This document shows, one piece after another, positions 45,204 through 55,906 of a stretch of 64,000 nt of DNA. How positions within the stretch are numbered: position 1 is the stretch's first letter; each line of letters starts with the position of its first letter. Source of the DNA: Homarus americanus (Eukaryota; Arthropoda; Malacostraca; Decapoda; Nephropidae); contig NW_024735554.1 in assembly GCF_018991925.1 (NCBI RefSeq), forward strand, positions 3,749,025 through 3,813,024, read 5' to 3'. A program made the position numbers and the translations under genes. The notes under the pieces are model-generated. The model saw only the letters and a program-made list of their open reading frames with translations, searched no databases and was not told where the DNA came from.

Positions 45204-45619
45204 AAGGCAGAGACTGTACAGTGGTGTTGGGAAACATGCGAGTACTTATTGATTTTATGAAACAGGTGTTCTGGAAATGCCACCGTACAGTATACACGAC
45301 ACGCATGGCTCGCTATAAAACATAACCTTTATAATTTATTTTTATATGCCAATCTTGCGTCACTGGTTATGGTACTTATGGTGCTGGGGTTTTTTGTGGT
45401 TATGATCATTCAGGTGTGCGTGTGTGCGTGTGGTGTTACTTTTTATGGTGTCTACGACTGATATGGTGGTGGTCGCCTCAGCTAATGAGCAGCGAGTTCC
45501 ATACCACAGCTTCTGCCTCCGAATTGCTCGCCGATTGGCCAGCTGCCGCCCTAGCCTCAGCCAACCAACGGCACCTTTCATCTCGCACCTGTAGATCTTG
45601 AGTAGCCAGAATAGCATAA

Positions 45620-45657
45620 ATACCCCCATGCCTCACCGAGGCATGGGGGTATAAAAG
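45620..45657. promoter_or_regulatory. 15-bp palindrome overlapping a TATA box
   Basis: ATACCCCCATGCCTC and its exact complement are separated by ACC. The right arm ends in TATAAAAG (45650-45657). It lies directly upstream of the GC-rich leader of the LINE whose ORF1 starts at 46265, so it may be part of that element's promoter. Confidence 0.7.
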
Positions 45658-46264
45658 ACTTGGATTCGCCAGCCAGCCTTCGCCGTGAACGGACCTCTCT
45701 TCTGACCCTTCACTGCTGAGCAGCCTGCCTTTCTTCTACTGTTGACGACCTGACTACAACTCGACCTCTCTATCGACCACTGGCCTTCCGAGAAATCTTT
45801 TTGGGGGCAACGCCCCTTGGGGGTCTCCGCCTTTGGAAACGACCACGACTGTCACCGGACTACCTCACGAGCGTTCAGGACTGTCAACTATAGTTAGCCC
45901 TCCCTACGGGTAGAGTGAGTGACCCACACTCCTGCTGGAGGGCAGCTATTGATTGGCAGTACTGACGTGGTTTGAGGTCTTTCTCTCTTGCTGAAATCCT
46001 TCCTTACTTACCCTGGCCGAGGCACCTGCTTATATTTAAGTATTCGTGCTAGAGCCCCTCCAGTGGAGCACACCTCACAGTAGGTGGGATTGTGTGTGTC
46101 CGTTGGAGGTCGGGGGAACACAGGCCAATCCGGCAGTGGAAAAACAGTGATAGTGCAGTTACACCACTGTCCGGGGGTCGCCTATAGGCACACTAAGATG
46201 GGTCTTCAATAACCTTCTTTATCACCCACAATTATATGCTAGGAAAACACAAACAAATAAACCA
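45658..46264 (+). mobile_element. LINE 5' leader
   Basis: GC-richer than its surroundings, with multiple short C/T-rich segments and GGTCGCCTATAGGCACACTA near the end. I assign it to the LINE because it runs without a break from the TATA-like box to the ORF1 start; this is an inference. Confidence 0.5.
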
Positions 46265-46882
46265 ATGGCTACCAAGGTTAGACTCAAGATTATAGACAAG
46301 AGAACAGCCCCTTCACGTTCTCAGATAACTGAAACAGCGTATGGTACACTCAATGTACCCTTCACAAGGATTTTCTCCTCAAACGATGGATACACTGCAA
46401 TATGCAGGGACTAAAGGGATGCGGATACCATTCTGAGTCCTGAGGGAATGCAAGCCTTTGGAGACATAGGACTCCAGGTCATTATGCCACCAGAGGTTAA
46501 AGCAAAAAGATCAGTATTTGTGCGTGGACTTGATTACGAATTTGGAAAGCACTCGGCCCAAGAAATAAAAGAAGAACTAGAAATAAAAAACAACTGGATA
46601 AAAATCGAAGAAGTGGTAAAAATAACGCAACACACTCATTGCCTAAAGCTGAGATTCACCGACACTTCAATGGCAGACAAGGCCCTGGAATCTGGAATCT
46701 TGGGGTTCAACCTGTCAGTACTCCCTAAACAACTAGAAAGAGAGAAATATGTTAATATTCTCACCTGCTTCATCTGCAATGCACATGAATCACATGCAAC
46801 AAAAGACTGTCCTCAAAAGGAACTTAAAATATGCTCTGAATGTGCAGAAGAAGGCCATACCTTCCGGGACTGCAAGAATTAA
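46265..46882 (+). pseudogene. LINE ORF1 (zinc-knuckle nucleic-acid-binding protein), broken
   Basis: ORF1 proteins of LINEs coat the element RNA. The ATG at 46265 starts MATKVRLKIIDKR. A TAA at 46412-46414 interrupts codon 50, and the frame continues to TAA at 46880-46882. An RRM-like middle region (VKAKRSVFVRGLDYEF) is followed by two CX2CX4HX4C zinc knuckles (CFICNAHESHATKDC and CSECAEEGHTFRDC). A third Cys/His cluster (CIYCKNQ, HRTLAMAC) lies after the second stop, so the original ORF was longer. No RT ORF follows. Confidence 0.8.
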
Positions 46883-46984
46883 TCCAAAGCTTGTATATAC
46901 TGTAAAAATCAGAAGGAACCTGGATATAAGACCCACAGAACCCTAGCAATGGCCTGTCCATACAAGAAGAAAAATAATAAATGA

Positions 46985-47980
46985 AAAAGTAGCAAAGGAA
47001 AAACAACAACAAGAACAGAAGGAGAATCTAACAGCAGACTGTGCACCTTTCACCGCCAGTGTTCCATGAACTTCTGAACGGAACTGTACATGTGGTCCTA
47101 AGAAAGAGAAAATTGACACATAAGAAAGAGAACTTTGACTACTGCACCACATACGGTACGGGACGGTACAATAAACACTTATTCTTATCTGAAGTCAAAT
47201 ATCAGATTACCTACTGCATTCAAAGCCCCTCGAATGTATATTACTAACAGCATACCTACAATTTGTCCTCCTGTGTACCTGAAAAGATTACAACCGGCAT
47301 TACAACCTAACACAATTGGTAGTTAAATTTAAATCACTTAAATTATCACCCAAGTACATATAGGAACTAAATGTATTATATATTTTTAATGATTTTACAT
47401 TGGATTGATTATTTTGAATAGTTTAGAATATTGTCAGCAATAAAAACTAATTTTTTTTGAAGATTGTCATTATTTAACGAGGTTTGAGTTGCAGTAACTG
47501 TTGAGGGAAGTATTAACCACTGTCAGTGTGTATAAGTATATCAAGACTGAAAGGAATGGAGAAAACGCTAAGTTTTAATTTTCCTTTAAAAGCTTAATGC
47601 CGAGTCTGTTTAAAGAAAATGGATAAAAGGTAGACTGAAGTATTTCTATACGAGACTCGGTAGGTTTTTGTTTGTAGTCAACTTCCACCAACGTGTGGAT
47701 AAAAACAGCAACAGTATTTATTCAATAATGTTTTTGACAATATCTCTTGTGATTATGAAAATTTAAAACTTAAAATAACCGCGAAATCCTACTGTAGAAG
47801 ATAAAATTCGTAAAAGCGAGAGAATTGTGTATTTCAAAACAATCCTCTACAACAGTGGGACAGAATAATTACATAGGGGGGGGGGGTTATATGAGTGTCA
47901 ATTGACATCAAATGGCGTGACCAGGTGGCTGATATCTCGTCTTAAGTTTTCAGGTGAAATTTTACGAACAGCCACCGTGG
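46985..47980. other. Gene-free stretch after LINE ORF1
   Basis: Possibly residual LINE sequence at first, then AT-rich DNA with a G9 run at 47878. I see no RT motifs. Confidence 0.4.
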
Positions 47981-47989
47981 CGATTAAAA

Positions 47990-48250
47990 TTAACTAAGTC
48001 AGGTGTATATATTTATATTATAGATGAATCATTCCAGTTAAAAGGTATGATCCAATCCACTAACATGTTTAAATACAACTGAAGGATTTGGGGGATATCC
48101 TATGGTATTTGTTTGTTCACCTAACCTAGCACATAATTCCCTCCCTGTCTGACCAACACACACTTCATCCCGCGGTGAGGCGTAAACATCAGATTTGTTC
48201 TCACTATTCAAATTTTGGGTGAACCTTGACAAGATTTTTGAAGAACATTG
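47990..48250 (-). pseudogene. Penelope-like GIY-YIG endonuclease fragment
   Basis: On the minus strand the frame contains VCVGQTGRELCARLGEQ, the second half of the GIY-YIG nuclease fold with the conserved Arg. It is followed by FKHVSGLDHTFNWNDSSII, the usual downstream block of Penelope-like elements. The preceding GIY strand is degraded (VYASPRDE). The enzyme nicks target DNA for such elements. Stops and shifts upstream make it a relic, and no reverse transcriptase portion is recognisable. Confidence 0.65.
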
Positions 48251-49109
48251 TTGGGGTACTGAAAACTATATTGGTTTGTTCTTTCGGGAACATATTTATT
48301 AAGGAGCTGGTTATAATGCATACTATTCGAGCTTAGACAACGTTTACGTGTAGTCATTATTTTACGAGTTACCGGTTACACTTGGGATGAATAATCTCAA
48401 AACTTAACTCACGTGATCTAGATAATGTTATATATAATAGAAGAAGAGTAGCCAAGTCGCTTCCACATGAACTATACAATTACTACATTGAATCGGGAGT
48501 GATTGAAAACATTCTTGCTGTCTATCCAAAATTTGCTACTAGCCCACACTGATTAGTCCTCAAATAGAATATGATTTCTACTGTATATGAACCTCTGTCC
48601 TGAGTGGCAATGAAAGTAATATCACCCACATGACTCTGACCTATATATACTGTTAAGTAATATGATCTAATTTTTTGTGTATGAACCTCTGTCCTGCGTG
48701 GCAGTGAGAAGTGATAGCACCCCCAGTGTCAAGACCTGACTGAATTACTCAGAATAGGCAAATGTACTGCAAGCTTTGTCAATAAATTTGTTAACCGTTA
48801 AAAGCTTCTACTGTAACAAGAGAGAGAGAGAGTCGGCATTGGTAAAAGTGCTACACTGTTTACATTCACTTGAGCATAATCCGTTTTCTGGAAAAATAGG
48901 AGGGCCTCCTAGACCCCAGAATAATTTCCCAAGTGTTTCTATATACAGATGAAAATGAAAAGTGTGTTTCCCGCAAGCTTCGTTGCCTTCCATCAGGTTT
49001 CAACCCCACCACCTCCCCTTCCTGCCTGTGAACGATGGCATACGATAACAAATTTACCACGACGCTTTAAGATCTCAGTTTTTTTTAATTATCAAGACGA
49101 TTTTTTTTA

Positions 49110-49140
<31 letters not shown>

Positions 49141-49354
49141 TTTTCTAGATAATAACTTGCAATTTAGGAAAGATACCGTACTCTCTCTCCCTAATCCAAC
49201 TGCAGTGACAGATGTGTTCTGTTACGGTGTTACCCCGCACAAGAACACAATTATCTGTCTGGTTTACTTCACCCAATATATGACGCTAGGAATAGATTGT
49301 TAACCGTCCTGGTCAGCATGAAGCTTCAACACTTCATCATCGGGTGTTTTTTTT
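48251..49354. other. Gene-free stretch
   Basis: It contains a duplicated TATGAACCTCTGTCCTG(A/C)GTGGCA (about 48586 and 48682), a GA run at 48821-48832 and a (GT)n at 49111-49134. No exon is supported. Confidence 0.45.
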
Positions 49355-50080
49355 TTTTTTTCACACCGGGAATAGCCCACCCGGGCACAGGACCCACAAC
49401 GGGGCTTAGGGGGGGGGGGCGAAAAAATAAGATTAAAAAGGAATTTAAAATAGAGGAGAAAACGGCTACATTAATCTACTGTACACCACGAAGAGGCCGG
49501 AAAACCAGCTTTTTGAAGTGAGACAGATTGTATGAGTATAGAAACACAGAAGAAGGCAGAGCATTCCACAGTTTGGCTGTGTGAGGAAAGAAGGAGGTAC
49601 TATAACGGGTTATTCTAGTGTGACCGACATCCACAGAGAAACGGTGGGCACTTCGGGCAAGACGTGTGTTACGAGCCCACAGCCTTGCCGGCGGTACTCG
49701 GATGCTAAATCCACCGAACATTGTCCGTTAAAGTACCTGTAAAAGAGAGAGAGAGAGTGAAGCAACATTGCGGCGAAGAGAAAGGGAAGAGAGATCATCG
49801 ACTAAAGGAGGAGAGTTAATAAGACGAAATGCGTTTGATTCCACCCTATCTAACAGTTGGACAGAAGAAGAGTCACCCCAGATATGAGAGCAGTACTCCA
49901 AGTTAGGACGAATGAATCCCTTATCTTATAAACTTGAAGGAACTGCTCAGGAGTGAAGTAGCTACGACATCTGTACAGCATTCCCAGCTTTCGGGAGGCA
50001 GCTTTAGCAATGTTGTGTTGCGTTAAGGTGCGTTTATGTCTGAACGTCTGTCCTGTGACATTACTTTTGAGGTAACACAT
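49355..50080 (-). pseudogene. LINE family B: RT C-terminus plus 3' UTR
   Basis: Minus-strand frames carry KAASRKLGMLYRCRSYFTPE (50000 region), then RRNVASLSLFYRYFNGQCS (about 49750), then TRYSTSFFPHTAKLWNALPS and FKKLVFRPLRG (about 49500). These are C-terminal blocks of a LINE reverse transcriptase in three different registers, so it is frameshifted. The 3' UTR (49355-49500) contains TTTTTTCGCCCCC and GGGTGGGCTATTCCCGGTG, shared with 20.6 and 33.4 kb. A poly-A/T run ends the element. Confidence 0.8.
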
Positions 50081-50968
50081 GCATAAACAGTGTGAGAGTA
50101 TAGAGAATTACTCCCACATCGTTTACATTATGCAAGTTTCCTCTCAGGTTTTGTTTCTCTTAGTTGGCAACATTGAGACGCAGAACACAACACCGTATTA
50201 CTTACATCAGCTGAGTCGCCAACTAGATATATTCATAGAAGCGTCACCGTACAAAAAAATAAAAATAGTGGCGTGTTGGTTGATGAAATTTTGTACGTTC
50301 ATTTATATTCACATGGAAATAACTTGATTAAAATTTTGCGCTTTGGCTCTCACATTTAGCGTGTGTTACTCCCCCGACCTTGAGTTCTGTTTATTTGACA
50401 CTATTACTACCCCCACTGACCACGGGTGTACAGAGTTACTAAATATCACTCTAGTTTATTCTTGAAATTTTACTGATTAAAGTTCGGTATTATTTCAAAG
50501 TACAGTTGAATATTTGGCCGTAAATTAGACTCTATACAGTGCACGGTTCCAACATAGACAGCCACGTTTTCTAGATATATACAGTTGAAATTTGGTAGCT
50601 GGAACGCTGACTTAACGCCTTTATTGGGTGAGGGTCGGCTCCGTTGTCTAGATTACGAGGAATATTTCCCAAACATGATTTATCCCTTGATCTACCAGAC
50701 AACAGTAAAACTTAAGCATTTGTCTTCATAACTTATTTCCTTACGAAGTTCTTGTGTAAATGAATATACGTAAAAAGTATACATTGGAAAAATATAAATT
50801 ACAGCAACAATAATAATAAATAAATAATTTACCTAAAAAAAAAAGAAAAACGCTGACAATTATGTAAATATGAGTGAGGTTGTTGTGTGACCAGCGCCAG
50901 GGAGAAGATAGTCTACGTCTGGTTTTTCTCCCACTATCACTCATCTCAAACGCACCTCCATAGTTTTG
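50081..50968. other. Gene-free stretch
   Basis: AT-rich; open frames lack any supporting context. Confidence 0.4.
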
Positions 50969-51030
50969 ACCTAACCTAACCTAACCTAACCTAACGTAAC
51001 CTAACCTAACCTAACCTAACGTAACCTAAC
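50969..51030. repeat. Interstitial (CCTAA)n telomere-like run
   Basis: Eleven or twelve CCTAA units with two CGTAA variants. This is the complement of TTAGG, the telomere unit of many arthropods. Shorter runs occur at 36339, 43163, 53760, 59949 and 62453. Confidence 0.9.
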
Positions 51031-51281
51031 AGTCTCCTCATGGTAACAGAGCAAATGATATCTTTCAAGTTACACCCCATCTACACCTCCTAGATATGCA
51101 TTTATATCCGCTCTATACTTTCATCTACACCATATTTACACCCATCTACATCCCCCCCCCCCATCAGGAGTGCCGTGCCCCCATGAGAGTCTCTCGAAGG
51201 TAAATAAAACGCTCCCTTAAGGTCTAACTCCCGGTAAACAAACATCACTTACAAATTAGTTGGACCCGACAAGGGAAGTGT

Positions 51282-51284
<3 letters not shown>

Positions 51285-51327
<43 letters not shown>
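51285..51327. repeat. (GT)n microsatellite
   Basis: About 21 GT units. Confidence 0.95.
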
Positions 51328-51329
<2 letters not shown>

Positions 51330-51488
51330 TCCTTATGTATTGCCACAGTTAAGAAGACAGATCTGAAATTTGGTAGGGAGGTGCGGATAGCCTAAGGGAA
51401 TGATCATACACTATCTCCTGTCCCTTTACAAAGAGTAGATCGGCGACACACACACACACACCCTTTGCAGGACATAATAGAGTTACCT

Positions 51489-51547
51489 TTCAAACAACAT
51501 TATAAAGACCACGATCAGGGTTCCAGTAAAGACATCATCCACATCCT
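51489..51547 (-). CDS. Candidate internal exon encoding a membrane-like segment
   Basis: On the minus strand a 59-base exon is bounded by a very strong acceptor (CCCCCTCCTCCCCCTGCAG) and a good donor (GAAAG then GTAACT). One frame reads DVDDVFTGTLIVVFIMLFE, with a hydrophobic stretch that could begin or be part of a membrane helix. The phase fits an upstream exon ending on a complete codon, such as the one at 55676. The family is unknown. Confidence 0.4.
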
Positions 51548-52005
51548 GCAGGGGGAGGAGGGGGTCGCAGGTGACAGCCAACAACTGAACCTTGACCTTG
51601 TGGACCCATGAATAATACAAAAAGGACTTAAAGTTGCCACTGACCTTTGACCAAGTAGGCAACCACCAGAAAAAATAGTTGATTAGTTGCTGGTTGTCAT
51701 AAGAGTCATAATACCATACAAACCATGCGGCTGTGTTACCTCACTTAACCAATAGACTGCCATGAATTACTGTAGTTGCTTGGGATGGTAGAACAAAAGG
51801 GAGGCTGAGTTTACCTGGCTATAAAGTTGGTTAATACAGAGAGAACGTTAAGCACTATAGGATGTACAGGTGGGATCTGCTACTCTTGTTGGTTTAATTG
51901 TTACACGCGTTAAATGAGTCGAAAACAATCATTATTATTTTTTCAGTAGCAAAATTAAAATCCTTCTAATTGTATATGTACACACTTATTAATTTAGTAT
52001 GTACA

Positions 52006-52156
52006 CACACACACACACATACATACACACACACACACACGTTTTGTTTACATCATAGTAACAGAGACGTGTATTTTCCAGTGCTGATACTTTGACAGCT
52101 CACACACACACACCCACACACGCACACGCACGCACACACACACACACACACACACA
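52006..52156. repeat. (CA)n microsatellites
   Basis: Two CA tracts (52006-52040 and 52101-52156) around a short unique spacer. Confidence 0.95.
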
Positions 52157-52604
52157 TGAAAGTTAGACTGGATATTGGAGGTGATACGACTCGCTCATAC
52201 ATACATATTCATGTGAATTAAACACGGCAGCATCACGGTTCTTCCTCTGACACTAACTCACTCAATTATCACAGAAAATTAAATACTGAACAATATACAT
52301 CACTTACCTATTTAATATACGGAAGACAATAAAATAGGAGGAGGATTAATATTTTTTACTCTGTCAGTCTGCCAGTCAGTCAGTCAATCATTTACACCCG
52401 GATCGTAGTCTTGTACCGTGTCCCGGATTCCATTTTCTGTCCGTTCTGTCAACACAAGCATCAGGCGACGGAATATATTTGATGGCTTGAGGTTCTTATC
52501 AATTGCAATGCGTGTTCACCTGGCTGCTGTTATTACCTGGGACTATAATCACCTGCAGTTGATGAGGGTCTTAGTGTTATGTATGAATATCTATTATTAA
52601 GGGA

Positions 52605-52990
52605 TGGGAGTTTGGGGAGAGGGGGGGGGCGTGAAGTGCCTCGCTGGTCTGAGTATATGTGGGTGTAGAAGGGCGTAGAGGAGGAAGATAGAGAGAGTGA
52701 GAGTAAAGGAGATAAGCTCTGAGGGCGAACAGGGGTGGAGGAGAGATAGAGAGAGAGGGTAGGAGGGAGGGAAGGAAGGAGGAAGGACAGCCTGAGGGAG
52801 GGAAGAAAGAAGGGGGCAAGAGGGGAGGATAGGCATGAGGGAGGGAAGGAGGAAGGAAAGATAGGCGTGAGTGAGGGAGGACAGACGTGAAGGAGGAAAG
52901 GAAGGAGAGAGGAAGGACAGCCGTGAGGGAGGGAAAAAAGGAGGGATGGAGGGCTGGTTCAGGGAGGGGAAAGAAGGTGGGAAGGCTGGC
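52605..52990 (+). repeat. Polypurine tract
   Basis: Nearly 390 bases that are largely A and G on the plus strand, with GGGAGGGAAGGAAGGAGG-type blocks. Such tracts can adopt triplex structures. The Pro/Ser-rich frames on the other strand are artefacts. Confidence 0.85.
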
Positions 52991-53574
52991 TCAGGGAGAG
53001 GAAATCGACCATTCCCAGGCTGATGGTGGTAGTGGTGGTGGTGGTGTCCAGTATTAGGTCCACGCTGGTAACTTTTACTGTCCAGAGTGTTGTGGTGTGG
53101 TAGTGGTCAGATTATGGTGGTGGTAGTCAGATTACAGTGGTGCTCAGATTATGGTGGTGCTCAGATTCCAAACTAGAGAATAAATCCCCCCCCCAAAAAA
53201 AAAAAATGGTATGGTAAGAAGGAACTTTAGCCAGTAGACAAATCTGTATGTTTTGGGAAGTAACATTAAATGTGATGGTAGATGTGGGGCTAATAAAAGT
53301 CAAGCAAAAACACCATATTATAAGAGACGTGATAAAAGGGGGCATTAATTTTAACTTTGAGATTAAAGGCTATTGAAATGCAGTGTATGGTCACTGGTCA
53401 GTACTGTTGTATGGTTAGTACTGTTGTATGATCATTACTATTGTAGGAGTTAGGAAGTTTGAGACCTTTCATATATGATGCTACGGGAGAATACTAATAA
53501 ATTAAATCATAGGAAAACAAAATAATGAAGTACAGTACTAAGAAAAACAAGGTGATAGTGAAGGTTCAATATAG

Positions 53575-53720
53575 CACACACACACACACACACACTGGTT
53601 GGCTTACAAGACGACCATTGGCCGTAATTCAATGGGCAAGGGATCCACGTGCCCAGCCCCTGAATGGTCGGGTTAGTGAGCAGCAGACCAGCACCGACAC
53701 ACACACACACACACACACGA
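53575..53720. repeat. Two (CA)n tracts
   Basis: (CA)n at 53575-53596 and 53697-53718 flanking about 100 bp of mixed sequence. A TTAGG-like run follows at 53760-53808. Confidence 0.9.
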
Positions 53721-54169
53721 TGGTGACCACCGCCCAGACAGCCTCAAACTACCACGTCAAGGTTAGGTTGGGTCAGGTTAGGTCAAGGCTAGTTAGGTTA
53801 GGTTAGGTGCTGTACAGATCTGTCAAATTTCGGGAACAGTTGTCTCTCAGGATTGAAGATGTGATGATGAATTGTCTGTTGTTTGCAGGAAGAAAGTGAG
53901 AAGATTAGGAAACAAAGTGAGGAAGAAATAACAGAAATAAACAATGTCTCTCTCTCTCTCTCTTGGGATGGGCAATAGTGTAAACAATGTCCTTGAGATG
54001 GGCAATAGAGTGGAAACAATGTCCTTGAGATGGGCAATAGAGTATAAACAGTGTCCCACTCTGACCCGAATACCAAGACCTTGTTCACTGTAGGAAAATG
54101 ATTTAAGTTGCATGTTTTTTTTCATTACACTCGAATGACTGTGAAAATGAACTTAAGCAATGATGACCT

Positions 54170-54440
54170 GATGAAAATAACTTATGATAAGACCTATGAT
54201 GACCCAGTACGACCTGATCTATAATGACCCAGCACGACCTATAATGACCCAGTACGACCTATGATGACCCAGTACGACCTATGATGACCCAGCACGACCT
54301 ATGATGACCCAGTACGACCTATGATGACCCAGCACGACCTATGATGACCCAGCACGACCTATGATGACCCAGCACGACCTATGACGACCCAGCACGACCT
54401 ATGACGACCCAGCACGACCTATGACGACCCAGCACGTCCT
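54170..54440 (+). repeat. 20-bp minisatellite
   Basis: About thirteen GACCTATGATGACCCAGCAC units, with (T/C)AC and GATG/GACG variants that cluster by neighbourhood. This suggests step-wise expansion from the left to the right. Confidence 0.92.
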
Positions 54441-54659
54441 ATAATAACATTTCCTTCAAGTAGAGAATCTTTTCGAAAATATTCCTTACTTTAATCTCGT
54501 CTCCTTGACCCCTCATAAACTGGTGTTAAGTGAAGGTAGAGTCTTAGTGTGAATTCATGCATGTTATCCGTGCAGTTTATTTACTGTTGTTGCTGTATCT
54601 TAAAGGCAAAGATCCAGATTGCATTCTTACATATTCAATTGCGAGGAAATATTTAATAG

Positions 54660-54880
54660 TAAGTTTTTATTTTATTGCAAGTCTTTATTTTAACACAAGT
54701 CTTTATTTTATCGTAAGTCTTTGTTTAACGTAAGAGTATTTTATATTAAGTCTTTATATTAAGCTAAGAGTCTATTTTATCGTAAGAGTCGATTTTAAAC
54801 TAAGAGTCTTTATTTTAACGTAAGACTCTTTAACCCAAGAGTCTTTATTTTAACCTTAGAGTCTTTATTTTAAGAGTCTT
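54660..54880 (+). repeat. Degenerate AAGTCTTTATTTTA repeats
   Basis: About fifteen imperfect AAG(A)GTCTTTATTTTAA-like units of 14-20 bp. Confidence 0.8.
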
Positions 54881-55675
54881 TGTGTTGTGAAATCTGTGGA
54901 AATATCTCCGCGGGGTTAAAATGTCTTAGTATTTTAATGAATGTGTTCGTCTTGCTCTTTCTGGGATGGAAGTTTTATGCCTCTAATGGGATTTATGAGG
55001 CGGTCATAATTCACCAGGCTATGAGGGCGGTGTACTGGAACGATTTACTTTATAGTTCCCCAAGTTACATTGTTCCTCTTCATAGCTCCATGGTAATATA
55101 AAATAGGATATATTTGGTTTAAGTGTTGGTAGTTTTGTTTATGAATGGTTTAGAAGTAATAATACGAGTTTATTATTCTCAGTAGTGACAGTTTATTTGA
55201 TAACTCATTGGTAATATTTCACTTTATAACTCACAGTGGTAATACTTTCCTTACTACTACTACTACTACTAATAATAATAATAATAATAAACGGTGTATT
55301 AACAAGTACAGCGACCAGGAGCTAAACATATATAAATGGCATACTGTAAGTGGTACATAAATAATATATAATGACAAGGGAGAGAGTCATTTTACAAGGA
55401 CATCCAGCACAGTTACAGTACAAAAGTGAGATTGGTAAAGAATGAACACACAAGTTATCTACGAGTTGTTGATGATTTTCACAATGGTTGGGATGTGGCT
55501 GTTCTTATAGGGATCAGTACTTGGTTATATGGGCGGGATGTGGTCGAGGGATCTCAGGTGGTGGTAGGAGACTGTGTGATGAGGATGGTGTAGTAACGTC
55601 TTCCCAAACTGACAGATGAGGTCATGGTGATGATCAGAGAGTGTGGAGAGGGCCGGTGTGTTGGGCGCCACTTAC

Positions 55676-55906
55676 TATGTGGTGTAAGAGAGGGAGAGAA
55701 TGGTCTTGCACGCTCTCTTTTACACTCCTTCTAGACGTCCTCGTTGTGCAGCCTTTAAGGGAGACGACCAGGCAGTAAAGAATACGTTCCGGATAACTTA
55801 GAATACGAATAATATCCCGAAACACTAAATCGCCATGAACAGTAATGGTCTTCCGGTGTAGCCAAGCATCGTGTGCTATTCCTGGAAGCAGTAAAGCAGC
55901 CATTAA
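55676..55906 (-). CDS. Candidate first coding exon, family unknown
   Basis: On the minus strand an acceptor (CTTCTTCACTGCTTCTGGTCAG) precedes TTA and an ATG at 55903-55901. The frame (MAALLLPGIAHDAWLHRKTI...) stays open for 76 codons to a consensus donor (CACATA then GTAAGT) at 55675. The exon ends on a complete codon, which suits the exon at 51547. Composition is ordinary, with a hydrophobic YCLVVSL stretch and a basic TRTSRRSVK stretch. I do not recognise it; the ORF might be chance. Confidence 0.33.

Noticed and set aside
50969..51030. A chromosome end
   Set aside because: The CCTAA run is only about 60 bp, contains variants and has unique sequence on both sides.
54170..54440. CRISPR-like regular repeats (20 bp)
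   Set aside because: Units are directly tandem without unique spacers, and the window is eukaryotic. The same holds for 59005-59272 and 63440-63985.
54880..55101. Plus-strand ORF with a hydrophobic stretch (VFVLLFLGW)
   Set aside because: It starts inside a degenerate repeat and has neither signal-peptide-like start nor splice signals that I can support.
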